Positions 6,304 through 13,791 of a stretch of 15,988 bases of DNA are shown piece after piece. Below the pieces are notes generated by a model. It was not told where the DNA came from. It searched no databases and was given only the letters and a program-made list of their open reading frames with translations. The position numbers and the translations under genes were made by a program. Position 1 is the stretch's first letter. Each line of letters begins with the position of its first letter. The stretch is from an uncultured Treponema sp. (GTDB lineage Bacteria > Spirochaetota > Spirochaetia > Treponematales > Treponemataceae). Location of the stretch: positions 1 through 15,988 of the forward strand of contig CAKZZR010000025.1 of the NCBI GenBank assembly GCA_937885475.1, in the 5' to 3' direction.

Positions 6304-7253
6304 CGGTACAAATACGCCGGATACTGCATCGTAAGCTCGCCGCTCAGTTTGCTGAGGGCGGCACTGTTTTCCGCGCCAAGTGCCTTCTCAAGCAGCATGT
6401 CTCGCAGCGTCTGGCTTCGCTTGTATTCAAATTTCTTCACTTGAAAATTCTTTCCACCGAATTCGTTGTCGCGCATGTCCTTTATCATGTTCTCCCAGGA
6501 GTCAATTTTGTCAACCAGCTTGTTGTCCAGCGCCTGCTTTGCCGTATAGATTCGTCCGTCGGCAAGTTTTTTTACCTCGAACAGAGGAATGTTCCGGCTC
6601 ATCGCAACAATGCCCGTAAACTGCTCATACGCCGCATCCGCAACCGACTGGACGATTTCCTTCTGTTCGTCGGTGAACGGTTCGTTGTAGTTCATCATGT
6701 TCTTGTTCTTTCCGGCGTGAATGGTCTGAGATTTTATGCCGATTTTTTCAAAAAGTCCGCTAAGGTCAATAGAACTGCCATAAATAACGCCGATTGAGCC
6801 GGTGAGCGTGTTGCGGTTTGCATAGATTTTGTCTGCCGCGCATGAAATGTAATAGCCGCCGGAAGCCGCAAGTTGCGCCTGATAGACGTAGAGTTTTTTT
6901 CCGCTAGTCTTGTAGTCCTGAAGGGCAAGGTATGCCTCGTCCGCCTCGTACACGGTTCCGCCTGGAGAATCGATGAAAAGCGCGATTCCACGGTTCTTGC
7001 GGTCTGCCTTGAGCATGTCGATTGTAGAAAGCAGCCATTCCTGATTGTATGTCTGATTGGCTTCCTGAATGACCCCCTCAATGTGAAGCTCCGCAATGTA
7101 GCCTCCCCTCTCAAACGAAGGGGCTTTTTTTGCGCCGCGCACCGGCATAACGGAAGAACCTCTTGCCCCCACAAGATTGACCGCAGCAATGACAACCGTA
7201 ATCGCAAGCACAACGGCAAGCGCTATGATTCCTGATTTCTTTTCTTTTTTCAT
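6300..7253 (-). CDS. sppA: Signal peptide peptidase SppA (S49 family)
   Basis: A membrane-anchored serine protease that degrades leftover signal peptides and perhaps other membrane-released peptides. The 317 residues comprise a short basic start, one hydrophobic anchor (8-29), and the S49 fold: the IDSPGGTVYEADE motif (94-106), the nucleophile S131 in LAASGGYYIS, and the general base lysine, most likely K184 in GKNKNMM, 53 residues later as in the short Bacillus-type SppA. GSIGVIYG (152-159) is also typical. It is the short, one-copy form, not the duplicated E. coli form. GGAAGG lies six bases before the ATG. The DUF975 gene ends two bases upstream, so the two are one operon. The gene meets recX tail to tail with overlapping stops and no separate terminator. 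Confidence 0.94.
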   Translation of the reverse strand: MKKEKKSGIIALAVVLAITVVIAAVNLVGARGSSVMPVRGAKKAPSFERGGYIAELHIEGVIQEANQTYNQEWLLSTIDMLKADRKNRGIALFIDSPGGTVYEADEAYLALQDYKTSGKKLYVYQAQLAASGGYYISCAADKIYANRNTLTGSIGVIYGSSIDLSGLFEKIGIKSQTIHAGKNKNMMNYNEPFTDEQKEIVQSVADAAYEQFTGIVAMSRNIPLFEVKKLADGRIYTAKQALDNKLVDKIDSWENMIKDMRDNEFGGKNFQVKKFEYKRSQTLRDMLLEKALGAENSAALSKLSGELTMQYPAYLYR

Positions 7254-7255
7254 GA

Positions 7256-7957
7256 TTAACCTTCCAAATCCTTTGCTGTGATAATGCCGCTGGAAACCGC
7301 TTCCTTAAGCAGCGCGTGATATACGTTCGTGAACGTCATTGAATAATAAGGAACCAGCCAGAAAAAGCCAATTCCGCCGGTCAGACAGCACAAAAGCCCC
7401 CAGCCAACAAAGCTCAGGTCGGTAACGAACAGTTCCGCCTTATGACCACGCGTTATGGCAATGCTTACGCGCATGGCTTTTGTAACGGAAAGATTCTTGT
7501 ATTCGGCAACAAGAAACTTCATCTGAGAATAGGCATAGTGCTTTACGATGCCCGGAAAAAGGAACAGCAAGCTCCATAGGAACACCCACAGCGTTTCCCA
7601 CAAGCCGGAAAGAATCGCGCGCGCCCACAGATTGAAGCCGTCCACAAAATCACCGAACGCGACCGGCTCAGGACTGCGTGACAGCTTAAGATACACATGA
7701 ATCTGCGCAAACACGATGACGAACTGAACAAGGACTGCCAAAAAAGAAAGCGTGTCATGCAAAACGTCTGTCGGCGGCGTCGTGCCGGGAACAGAAAGAT
7801 TCGTCATGGCAAGATACGTGGTGTAATAATCCTGAAAATCAGGAAGGCTCAGCAGAATCAGAATGACGGCGCATACAATCGTCATCACAACGGGCACCGA
7901 CCAGCGCTTTTTTAGCTGAATCAGCGCGAATTTCTTATACTTTCTTCTATCAAACAT
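7256..7957 (-). CDS. DUF975 family integral membrane protein
   Basis: A 233-residue membrane protein of unknown function. It matches the DUF975 pattern: a basic start (RRKYKKFALIQLKKRW), a first helix near 22-37, helices near 70-90 and 110-135, then LFLFPGIVKHYAYSQMKFL, AMRVSIAITRGHKAELFVTDLSF, GWGLLCCLTGGIGFFWLVPY and a final TFTNVYHALLKE segment. At least five helices are likely. It leads the operon with sppA, two bases apart, which suggests a shared envelope role, though nothing more specific can be said. A near-consensus promoter lies so close that its expected start point is the A of the ATG, and no good ribosome site is present; the mRNA may be leaderless. Confidence 0.85.
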   Translation of the reverse strand: MFDRRKYKKFALIQLKKRWSVPVVMTIVCAVILILLSLPDFQDYYTTYLAMTNLSVPGTTPPTDVLHDTLSFLAVLVQFVIVFAQIHVYLKLSRSPEPVAFGDFVDGFNLWARAILSGLWETLWVFLWSLLFLFPGIVKHYAYSQMKFLVAEYKNLSVTKAMRVSIAITRGHKAELFVTDLSFVGWGLLCCLTGGIGFFWLVPYYSMTFTNVYHALLKEAVSSGIITAKDLEG

Positions 7958-7963
7958 ATACTA

Positions 7964-7992
7964 ATTTTATACCCTCACATTTTCAGTGTCAA
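7964..7992 (-). promoter_or_regulatory. Promoter of the DUF975-sppA operon
   Basis: On the minus strand, a perfect TTGACA (7987-7992), a 17-base spacer and TAAAAT (7964-7969). Six bases separate the -10 box from the ATG at 7957, so the predicted start is the start codon itself. Confidence 0.8.
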
Positions 7993-8018
7993 TTTTTTTA
8001 CGGAACGGAAGACACGCG

Positions 8019-8630
8019 CTACCTACCGTTCTGCGCCGCATACTCGCGGAGCATCTGATTGTAATACTTAGGCTCTATCTGCGACTCTGGAATGCCGCTC
8101 TGCGCCAAAAGCTCCTTGAGCTTTGCCTCTGCCCTTCTTACAGTGTCCTCGTCGTCCTTTTCAGAAAGAATCTCTATCTCCAAAAAATCGCCCAGCGGCT
8201 CAACAGTACAAACCTCAAGCGTAGCCTGCCCGAATTCCGTGCGAACGCCGTAATCGCGGACCTTCTTACATTTTTTTTGCGCGGTAACAAAGCCTATGTC
8301 AAAAAACAACGCCTCAAGAGCCGCCGGGTCAGACACAATCGTCTCCTTCTCGTCATTCACCTCAAGCGCAAGTCCTGCCGCGCTCTGAACCAGCTCCTTT
8401 TTTTTATACGTCAGGTAATTCGTCGTCTGAATGCCAGCTTCCGTCTGCTTAAGCTCCATGCGGAGCCGCGCCGTAAGATAGTCCTTGCCGTTGAATGACT
8501 TTCCGTCAATATGAAGGTGATAGTAGGTGTCTCGCCGTTCCACCGTCTGCTGGTACGACGCAAAGGTCGCAAGACGCGCTTCCAAAACGGGAACGTCGTA
8601 TACGTGGGCTTTTATCTCAATTTCCGTCAT
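8019..8630 (-). CDS. CYTH domain protein (CyaB / thiamine-triphosphatase-like)
   Basis: The CYTH fold is an eight-stranded tunnel that binds triphosphates; members are class IV adenylate cyclases, thiamine triphosphatases or inorganic triphosphatases. The 203-residue protein begins with the hallmark ExExK motif, TEIEIKAH (E3, E5, K7). It has the other expected strand residues: YLTARLRME, NYLTYKKKE, EVNDEKETIV, CKKVRDYG, and LEVCTVEPLGDFLEIEIL near 150-165. This order, with a late ..LG.F.EIE.. strand, is like CyaB, but the substrate cannot be read from sequence. The ATG at 8630 is chosen because the ExExK motif must lie at the extreme N-terminus; there is no Shine-Dalgarno site. It is divergent from the dus gene. 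Confidence 0.85.
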   Translation of the reverse strand: MTEIEIKAHVYDVPVLEARLATFASYQQTVERRDTYYHLHIDGKSFNGKDYLTARLRMELKQTEAGIQTTNYLTYKKKELVQSAAGLALEVNDEKETIVSDPAALEALFFDIGFVTAQKKCKKVRDYGVRTEFGQATLEVCTVEPLGDFLEIEILSEKDDEDTVRRAEAKLKELLAQSGIPESQIEPKYYNQMLREYAAQNGR

Positions 8631-8636
8631 GCACAA

Positions 8637-8664
8637 AGTATAGCGCAAAAAGCAGGTTGTTGAA
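8637..8664 (-). promoter_or_regulatory. Promoter of the CYTH gene
   Basis: On the minus strand, TTCAAC (8659-8664), a 16-base spacer and TATACT (8637-8642). The -10 box ends six bases before the ATG at 8630, so transcription should begin on the start codon. The -35 box coincides with that of the dus promoter on the other strand. Confidence 0.6.
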
Positions 8665-8688
8665 AATATTTCCGTTATGACCTACAGT
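8660..8688 (+). promoter_or_regulatory. Promoter of the dus gene
   Basis: TTGAAA (8660-8665), a 17-base spacer and TACAGT (8683-8688). Seven bases separate it from the ATG at 8696, so a leaderless or near-leaderless mRNA is expected. No Shine-Dalgarno sequence precedes the ATG. Confidence 0.55.
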
Positions 8689-8695
8689 TCTAGTC

Positions 8696-9772
8696 ATGAA
8701 ATTGATTTGTGCCCCCATGGCAACGCTGAGCCATCCCGCGTTCCGGGTGATTATAGAAAAATTCGGTGGCTGCGATGAATATTATACGGAAATGATTCAC
8801 GCGCCCAGCCTGCTTCACGGCGGACAATTTGAAAAATATTACATAAATCCGGCACCTGTGCCACAAAAAATCGTGTGGCAGCTGACGGGAAAGACCGCAG
8901 AAAGCATTGCGGAGGCGGCAAAATTGATTGCGCCATTGGGCGGCATTGGAATTGACCTGAACATGGGCTGCTGCGCACCAGAAATCGTGCGGAGCGGCGC
9001 GGGAATAGCGTGGATGCAGAAGCCGCAGTCAGAGACCGCAGCCCTTGTGCGCGCGGTAAAGCGCGTTCTTGAGGAATACGAGGCGGAAACAGGCATTCAC
9101 CGCAGGCTGAGCGTAAAATGCCGTCTTGGCGACGAGGATTTTACCGACGAGCAATTCTTTGGCTTTGCCGGAATGCTCGCACAAAATGGTGCAGAACAGA
9201 TAGCTGTGCATCCGCGCACCAAAAAAGAAAAATACCGGGAAAAGCCTCGCTGGCATTACGCACAGGAGCTTGCACAAATGCTGAGCGGGAATAAAGATGA
9301 ACGCACCAACGGAACGCCCCTTGAAAGCGGAACGGAAGTCTCCGTCATCGTAAACGGCGACGTGCATGACGCACAGAGTTTTTGCGCGGTACGGAACGCC
9401 TGTCCTGCCTGCGCCGGCATCATGATTGGACGCGCGGCAGTGCAGAAGCCATGGATTTTTGCGGAGCTTCAAAAGCATGCGGCGCATAGGCAAACAGCGC
9501 AGGAAAATTCTGCGGACGAACAAACAGAACGCACGCCGGTTGACCTGCTGCAGCTTGCAATGGATTTTATTTCTGCGGTAGAAGCATACCAGCCACCGGA
9601 ATTCTATAAGACGCGGCTGCAGCGTTTTTTTGCGTATTTTTGCGATAACCTTTCGTTCGCGCACTACGCAAAGACAAGGCTGCTCAACGCAAAAACGCCG
9701 GACGAAAGCCGTACCCAGCTTACCGAATATTTTGAGAAGGTGCCTCTCGACCGCTTCAGAATCAGCTTTTAG
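8696..9772 (+). CDS. tRNA-dihydrouridine synthase
   Basis: An FMN enzyme that reduces chosen uridines of tRNA to dihydrouridine with NADPH. The 358-residue TIM-barrel protein has CAPMATLSHPAFR (5-17), the FMN-site WQLTGK (61-66), the catalytic cysteine region DLNMGCCAPEIVRSGAG (87-103, C92; the usual proline after it is a second cysteine here), SVKCRLG (139-145, K141), AVHPRTKKEKY (170-180, H172), VIVNGDVHD and GIMIGRAAVQKPWIF near the barrel end. The C-terminal helical domain has FYKTRLQRFFAYFCDNL. A region rich in T, E and N near 202-214 is an insertion relative to DusB. Which Dus type it is cannot be settled. It stands alone, convergent with the esterase gene, with 34 bases between stops. 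Confidence 0.93.
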   Translation: MKLICAPMATLSHPAFRVIIEKFGGCDEYYTEMIHAPSLLHGGQFEKYYINPAPVPQKIVWQLTGKTAESIAEAAKLIAPLGGIGIDLNMGCCAPEIVRSGAGIAWMQKPQSETAALVRAVKRVLEEYEAETGIHRRLSVKCRLGDEDFTDEQFFGFAGMLAQNGAEQIAVHPRTKKEKYREKPRWHYAQELAQMLSGNKDERTNGTPLESGTEVSVIVNGDVHDAQSFCAVRNACPACAGIMIGRAAVQKPWIFAELQKHAAHRQTAQENSADEQTERTPVDLLQLAMDFISAVEAYQPPEFYKTRLQRFFAYFCDNLSFAHYAKTRLLNAKTPDESRTQLTEYFEKVPLDRFRISF

Positions 9773-9806
9773 AAGCCAAAAGCGGCGCTCATGCGGCAGA
9801 ACTCTT

Positions 9807-10670
9807 TTATTTTTTCACGATGTCCTTTAGAAAATCATTCCACATGGTTTCGTTCCAGTGAAATTCCTTCATAAACGCGTTGTTGAGCATACCAAATCCG
9901 TGTTTTCCCCAGTCGTATACGGCAAGCTGGCTCTGAATTCCCGCCGCCTTCATAGCGTCGTAAAGCGCAAAACTGTTCCGGTAGTCAACGATTGGATCGT
10001 CCTTGCAAACAACGATATAGCTAGGCGGCATGTCAGCCGGAATCTGAAGCTCCATGGAAAACTCATTTTTCCGCTCCGCCGTCTGATTCTTTCCTAAAAG
10101 GCTTTTGCGTGACCAGCGGTGCGCAAGCTCGTCGTTCATGCTTACCACCGGATATACAGGAATGACAAAGTCCGGGCGCAGGCTTACCTCGTGGTCAATG
10201 CCCAGCGCCACAAGCTCATCGTGCGTCTGCCACAGCGCGCCAGCCATAGTAACCAGATGACCGCCCGCAGAATATCCGATTACCCCAACCTTGTTCACGT
10301 CTATTCCGTATTCAGAGGCGCTCTCTCGCACAAGCTGAATTGCCCGCTGCACGTCCTGCATCATCGCCGGATAGTGATGTCCGTTTTCGGCAGTGCGGTA
10401 ACGCAGCATGAACGCCGTAACGCCTTTCTGTGCAAACCAGACGGCGCTCTTGTAGCCTTCATTATACAAGCCCAGATGATGATAGCTTCCGCCCGGGCAG
10501 ATTATGACCGCCGCACCGGTATTCGTTCCTTCTGCCCTATGCACATACATAGTAGAATACGCGCCGTGCAGCGCCGGAACGTCCTTCCAAAGCCGTATAG
10601 CCTTACCGCCACGCGCATAAAGCGCGGTCATCACAATCATCATCAAACACACAAGAGAACACTTTTTCAT
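9807..10670 (-). CDS. Exported alpha/beta-hydrolase esterase
   Basis: A 287-residue secreted or periplasmic hydrolase of the acetylesterase/xylan-esterase-like alpha/beta fold. It starts with a signal peptide (MKKCSLVCLMMIVMTALYA, cut probably after ALYA or close by). Landmarks: the oxyanion stretch ICPGGSYHHLG (57-67), HHYPAMMQDVQRAI with the family's HYP-A-x(2)-D pattern, the nucleophile S134 in GYSAGG, the acid D225 in CKDDPIVD, and H257 in WGKHGFG. All three catalytic residues are present. The family often removes acetyl groups from plant polysaccharides, fitting a gut treponeme, but the substrate is inferred. The second of two in-frame ATGs (10670, not 10676) is preferred because the -10 box is six bases before it. 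No Shine-Dalgarno site. Confidence 0.85.
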   Translation of the reverse strand: MKKCSLVCLMMIVMTALYARGGKAIRLWKDVPALHGAYSTMYVHRAEGTNTGAAVIICPGGSYHHLGLYNEGYKSAVWFAQKGVTAFMLRYRTAENGHHYPAMMQDVQRAIQLVRESASEYGIDVNKVGVIGYSAGGHLVTMAGALWQTHDELVALGIDHEVSLRPDFVIPVYPVVSMNDELAHRWSRKSLLGKNQTAERKNEFSMELQIPADMPPSYIVVCKDDPIVDYRNSFALYDAMKAAGIQSQLAVYDWGKHGFGMLNNAFMKEFHWNETMWNDFLKDIVKK

Positions 10671-10676
10671 GCGCAT

Positions 10677-10706
10677 ATATTAACTTTTTAACCAGAAACA
10701 AATCAA
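10677..10706 (-). promoter_or_regulatory. Promoter of the esterase gene
   Basis: On the minus strand, TTGATT (10701-10706), an 18-base spacer and TAATAT (10677-10682). The expected start is at the ATG at 10670, again leaderless. Confidence 0.5.
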
Positions 10707-10746
10707 CAACCTCTGCGCACGAACAAGGCTGGAAATTATCGTCATG

Positions 10747-10981
10747 GCATATAATTCCGAATTTATAAGACAGGCAAAAATTGTAAAAAAAAATAGCGCG
10801 AAGGAGAGTTTGCGGCTTTCAAAAACACTTTGTTGTGCTGCCGCGAAAGCGGCAACGTATATAGTTCCAAGGCACAACAAGGTGTAGCACGCGAGCGTGC
10901 GCTTTTGAAAGACGAAACTCGACTGTAAGCTATTTTTTTTAGGGCAAATAGCAGTTTTTTAATTCAGAAATTTTATAATGC
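10747..10981 (+). repeat. Structured intergenic repeat, copy D (complete, inverted)
   Basis: This fills most of the 379-base gap between the divergent esterase and PilZ genes. It is in the opposite orientation to copies A-C. Pairs: P1 AAAAAATAGC/GCTATTTTTT (10788-10797/10929-10938), P2 GAGTTT/AAACTC (10806-10811/10915-10920), P3 CTTTCAAAA/TTTTGAAAG (10816-10824/10903-10911), P5 TTGTTGTGC/GCACAACAA (10830-10838/10872-10880), tip P6 GCCGC-GAAA-GCGGC (10840-10853) with a GNRA loop, and side hairpin P4 GCACGCGAGCGTGC (10887-10900). The outer flanks, GCATATAATTCCGAATT at the left and GAAATTTTATAATGC at the right (10967-10981), are an imperfect inverted pair shared with copy B. The right flank contains TATAAT (10974-10979) pointing at the PilZ gene, without a good -35 box. 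Confidence 0.9.
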
Positions 10982-11010
10982 TTTTACTTTGCAATTATCG
11001 CCGATTTGAA

Positions 11011-11040
11011 TTGACGAATGCTTAGTTCATGAAGTAAAAT
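11011..11040 (+). promoter_or_regulatory. Promoter of the PilZ gene
   Basis: TTGACG (11011-11016), an 18-base spacer and TAAAAT (11035-11040). The expected start near 11047 leaves only about three bases before the ATG at 11050, with no Shine-Dalgarno site. Confidence 0.6.
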
Positions 11041-11049
11041 GACAGAATC

Positions 11050-12054
11050 ATGATGACAATTGCTACTAATCAGCTTGTTAATGAGTACTACAACCGCTAC
11101 CGCGAGAACGAATTGGTGTTCACCAAAGACATCATGAGAATTCTACGCATCGATCCAAGGCAGATTTACGTAAAGTGTGCCGGCTCGCAGTGGCCTTGCA
11201 TCATAAACTCAACTTCATTCCAGCAGGCAAAGATTATCGTTGGTTCTGCAGGGGGTGCATTTCAGCAGATTACAAAAAAAGAAGCCCCTCCTGTAAGCAT
11301 ACGCTACGGATTTTCTGAGCTTGACGGCTCTCCTCTTGTTTTCTTTGTAACAAGCCGCGTTACGAACGTAACGCCTTATATGAATTCGCACGACCTTGCT
11401 GTCGTTACGCTTACCTTTACGCAGCGTCCGCCGGATGACTTAATATACAAAATCGGAACGCTGCTTGCCGCCGACGACTCATTCGTTCACCGCAAGGAAG
11501 AACGAATTGTCATCAACGAGGACTCAAAGCGTGCGCTCGGAATAGACAAAAAAGAGACCATTATCTACATTCAGAACGTTCCGCGCCGTTGCATTCTGTG
11601 GAATCTTTCATTCTCAGGTGCAAAGGTCGTCATAATGGGTCTGCCAAAATTCCTTCAGGGGAAGGAATGCATAACGCGCTTTTTGTTCTCTGAGCCGGAC
11701 GAAGTTGTTGACGTAAAGGGAACGATTGTTACCGCCGAGCCGGTGGAAGGCAGGCAGGATCTTGCGTCAGTCGGCATAAAATACGATGAATCGCAGGTTC
11801 CGCTTGCGTATAAAATCCGCGTGAACGACTTCCTTTCCACAACACGAAAGAAAATGCTTGACGCGGCGGCTTCCAACACCGTTGAAAAGAACGATACGAT
11901 TGGAAACGACACGTTCCGTAAGCGCGCAGCCCAGACGCAGTCCGTAGGAGCCGCACCCGACTCCCAAAATGCGGCGGCAAATGCAGGTGCGGCACCAGCA
12001 CAACAGCAAGAGCCGCAAGCCGCTCCGCAAGAACAGGGCGCACAGCAGCAGTAA
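11050..12054 (+). CDS. PilZ domain protein, likely c-di-GMP receptor
   Basis: A 334-residue cytoplasmic protein. PilZ domains bind cyclic di-GMP. The binding signature is complete: RKEER (148-152) gives RxxxR, and NLSFSG (185-190) gives (D/N)xSxxG 33 residues later, followed by AKVVIMG and further strands to about 263. Residues 1-140 form a separate N-terminal region like the PilZ-like N-terminal domain of spirochaete proteins (VNEYYNRYRENELVFTKDIMR at the start). The tail from about 275 is low-complexity, rich in Gln, Ala and Pro (APAQQQEPQAAPQEQGAQQQ at the end), likely disordered. In treponemes such proteins affect motility and virulence; that role here is inference. ATG 11050 is directly followed by a second ATG; either may be used. 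A clean terminator follows 7 bases after the stop codon. Confidence 0.85.
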   Translation: MMTIATNQLVNEYYNRYRENELVFTKDIMRILRIDPRQIYVKCAGSQWPCIINSTSFQQAKIIVGSAGGAFQQITKKEAPPVSIRYGFSELDGSPLVFFVTSRVTNVTPYMNSHDLAVVTLTFTQRPPDDLIYKIGTLLAADDSFVHRKEERIVINEDSKRALGIDKKETIIYIQNVPRRCILWNLSFSGAKVVIMGLPKFLQGKECITRFLFSEPDEVVDVKGTIVTAEPVEGRQDLASVGIKYDESQVPLAYKIRVNDFLSTTRKKMLDAAASNTVEKNDTIGNDTFRKRAAQTQSVGAAPDSQNAAANAGAAPAQQQEPQAAPQEQGAQQQ

Positions 12055-12060
12055 TTCAAC

Positions 12061-12100
12061 AGAATCCGCCGTTTTCTTTGCAAAACAGCGGATTCTTTTT
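12061..12100 (+). terminator. Intrinsic terminator of the PilZ gene
   Basis: AGAATCCGC (12061-12069) pairs with GCGGATTCT (12088-12096), then one mismatch, then GTTTT (12071-12075) with AAAAC (12082-12086) around a six-base loop. Five T follow. It separates the PilZ gene from the TPR gene. Confidence 0.92.
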
Positions 12101-12151
12101 ATATGCTAGTAAAAAATACTACTAAAAAACACAGAATCAACAGGAAAAAAC

Positions 12152-13303
12152 ATGAACCCTAAGAATCCCTTGGAAACCGTTTACTTCATCACTCTGCCGG
12201 AAGGACACACATTTTCTGACGCGGCAATGAAAATCGACCCTAGCGTTCCGCTTCCGGTACAAAAAAAAGCGCAGGGCGACCCCAACGACTTTGACATGAG
12301 CGACATCTCGCCGGAGCAAGTGCTTGCCGGAATTCTTACAGTGCTTGCGTATGACCACCACAACGAGCATTTGGAATACTACCGCTCAATTCTGTTTCAG
12401 GCACGCCCGAACATCAAGAAGGAGCTTACGGAAGCCGCCATATTAAAGACAAAGAATGAGGACTGGGATTTTGCGGAGGAGCTGTTCATGACGCTCAAGG
12501 GTGCCGACCCCGAAGACAAGGCTGTCGTGCTGAACCTGGCGCTTTTTCTTGACCAACGTGCCGAAAGCTACCGCCGCTCCGGGCTTACCGACGATGCCGA
12601 CGCATACGACGCGGACGCGCTTGAATATTACAAGGAAGCCATGAACGCGGAGCCGCCCATTGCGGACGCATTCTTTAACGCGGGTTTCTTTTACCTTAAG
12701 CAGCACGACTACCACGAGGCAAAAGGCGCGTTTGAAACCTACCTTGCTCTTACCTGCGACGCAAAAGATGAGGACATGGACGAAAACGCCCGCTACAAGC
12801 AGGAGCGCGCTCAGGAGCTGGTAAACAGAATATCAAACGAGAACATGGACGACGCAGCCTTTGCACAGGCGTACCGCCTCATTTCTTCCGGCAAGGAAGA
12901 AGAAGGTCTTGAAAAAATACGAAAATACCTTGCGAACAACCAGAAGACGTGGAACGCATGGTTTTTGCTGGGCTGGGGCTTACGACGGCTCGCCCGCTAC
13001 GACGACGCATTGCAGGCATTCACGCAGGCACTCAACTGCGGTGGAGACACAAACTCCGACACGTACAACGAGCTTGCAATCTGCTATATAGAACAGGGAA
13101 ACACGGCAGAAGCAAAAAAAGCTCTCATGAAGGCGTTCAGCATTGCGCCGGAGGACACAAAAATAATCTCAAATATAGGTTATCTGTACTTAAAGGAAGG
13201 AAACAAGGCAGAGGCGCAGAAATATTTTACCGCCGTGCTGGAATTTGACCCGAACGACCGCATTGCCGCACATGAGCTTGCAAAGCTGGAAGCCGGAGAA
13301 TGA
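12152..13303 (+). CDS. Tetratricopeptide repeat protein
   Basis: A 383-residue cytoplasmic protein without a signal peptide or membrane helix. TPR repeats are helical pairs that hold partner proteins. Three good repeats lie near the C-terminus, about residues 269-370: one with WFLLGWGLRRLARYDDALQ, one with YNELAICYIEQGNTAEAKKA, and one with NIGYLYLKEGNKAEAQKYF, each ending in a proline- or glycine-marked turn. Weaker helical repeats occur around 95-215 (WDFAEELFMTLKG, DAFFNAGFFYLKQHDYHEAK). The N-terminal 65 residues are not TPR-like. AGGA lies about seven bases before the ATG. The upstream PilZ gene is ended by a terminator, so this gene probably has its own promoter near 12100-12125 (an AATACT there is a weak -10 candidate). 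Partner and function are unknown. Confidence 0.85.
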   Translation: MNPKNPLETVYFITLPEGHTFSDAAMKIDPSVPLPVQKKAQGDPNDFDMSDISPEQVLAGILTVLAYDHHNEHLEYYRSILFQARPNIKKELTEAAILKTKNEDWDFAEELFMTLKGADPEDKAVVLNLALFLDQRAESYRRSGLTDDADAYDADALEYYKEAMNAEPPIADAFFNAGFFYLKQHDYHEAKGAFETYLALTCDAKDEDMDENARYKQERAQELVNRISNENMDDAAFAQAYRLISSGKEEEGLEKIRKYLANNQKTWNAWFLLGWGLRRLARYDDALQAFTQALNCGGDTNSDTYNELAICYIEQGNTAEAKKALMKAFSIAPEDTKIISNIGYLYLKEGNKAEAQKYFTAVLEFDPNDRIAAHELAKLEAGE

Positions 13304-13327
13304 CCTCCGCCGCAAAGCCGCATTTTA

Positions 13328-13789
13328 TCACTGAAAATCGAGGATAAGGCGGTCACCGCGCGCAATGCCCACCGTGCCAAACCAGCCCTGCGGAACCTCC
13401 AGCGCGTAGCGCACGTAGCCGGTGCTGGTTACGTCCGCAAGGCTGTACGGCTTCATGTCAAGGATGTCCTTTATAACACCGTCGCTTGCAATGTACGCAA
13501 TGGAAAGCGGCGTAGGCGTGTTTTTCATCCAAAAGCGAAGAATTTGATCCGTATCGAACACAAACAGCATTCCCGTCCCCGCAGGAATCCGCTTGCGTTC
13601 CATAAAACCAAACTGCTGCTGCTCCGGCGTAAGCGCCATCTCGGCAACCAGCGTTACCGAGCTTCCGTCAGACTTTTTAACGGTGAGCGTCCTTTTTTGC
13701 AACCCCGAATTCCTGCAGGAAAGGAAGAGCGGCGCGAGCAGCACAAAAAAAAGCGCGACTTTTAAAGCGGACAATGTGTTTTTTTTCAT
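13328..13789 (-). CDS. DUF192 family lipoprotein
   Basis: A 153-residue exported protein. The start (MKKNTLSALKVALFFVLLAP) is a signal sequence ending in the lipobox LFLSC, with C25 the likely lipidated residue. The rest is one DUF192 domain: EMALTPEQQQFGFMERKRIPAGTGMLFVF, then FWMKNTPTPLSIAYI, a DGVIKDILDMKPY strand, and ALEVPQGWFGTVGIARGDRL near the end. In other DUF192 proteins the second element is FWMKNT-x-x-PLD; here D is S. The function of the family is not known. It is the last gene of a three-gene minus-strand run, two bases after the exported-protein gene, and ends 24 bases from the TPR stop on the other strand. Confidence 0.9.
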   Translation of the reverse strand: MKKNTLSALKVALFFVLLAPLFLSCRNSGLQKRTLTVKKSDGSSVTLVAEMALTPEQQQFGFMERKRIPAGTGMLFVFDTDQILRFWMKNTPTPLSIAYIASDGVIKDILDMKPYSLADVTSTGYVRYALEVPQGWFGTVGIARGDRLILDFQ

Positions 13790-13791
13790 GA

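Noticed and set aside
9765..9786. Hairpin GCTTTT/AAAAGC at the dus stop codon
   Set aside because: Only six pairs and no run of T follows on either strand at the right distance, so it is not supported as a terminator.
10801..10811. AAGGAG-like Shine-Dalgarno sequence conserved in all repeat copies
   Set aside because: No start codon with an open frame follows at a suitable distance in any copy, and the bases are part of or next to the P2 stem. It is better explained as part of the fold, though it is a conserved sequence feature.
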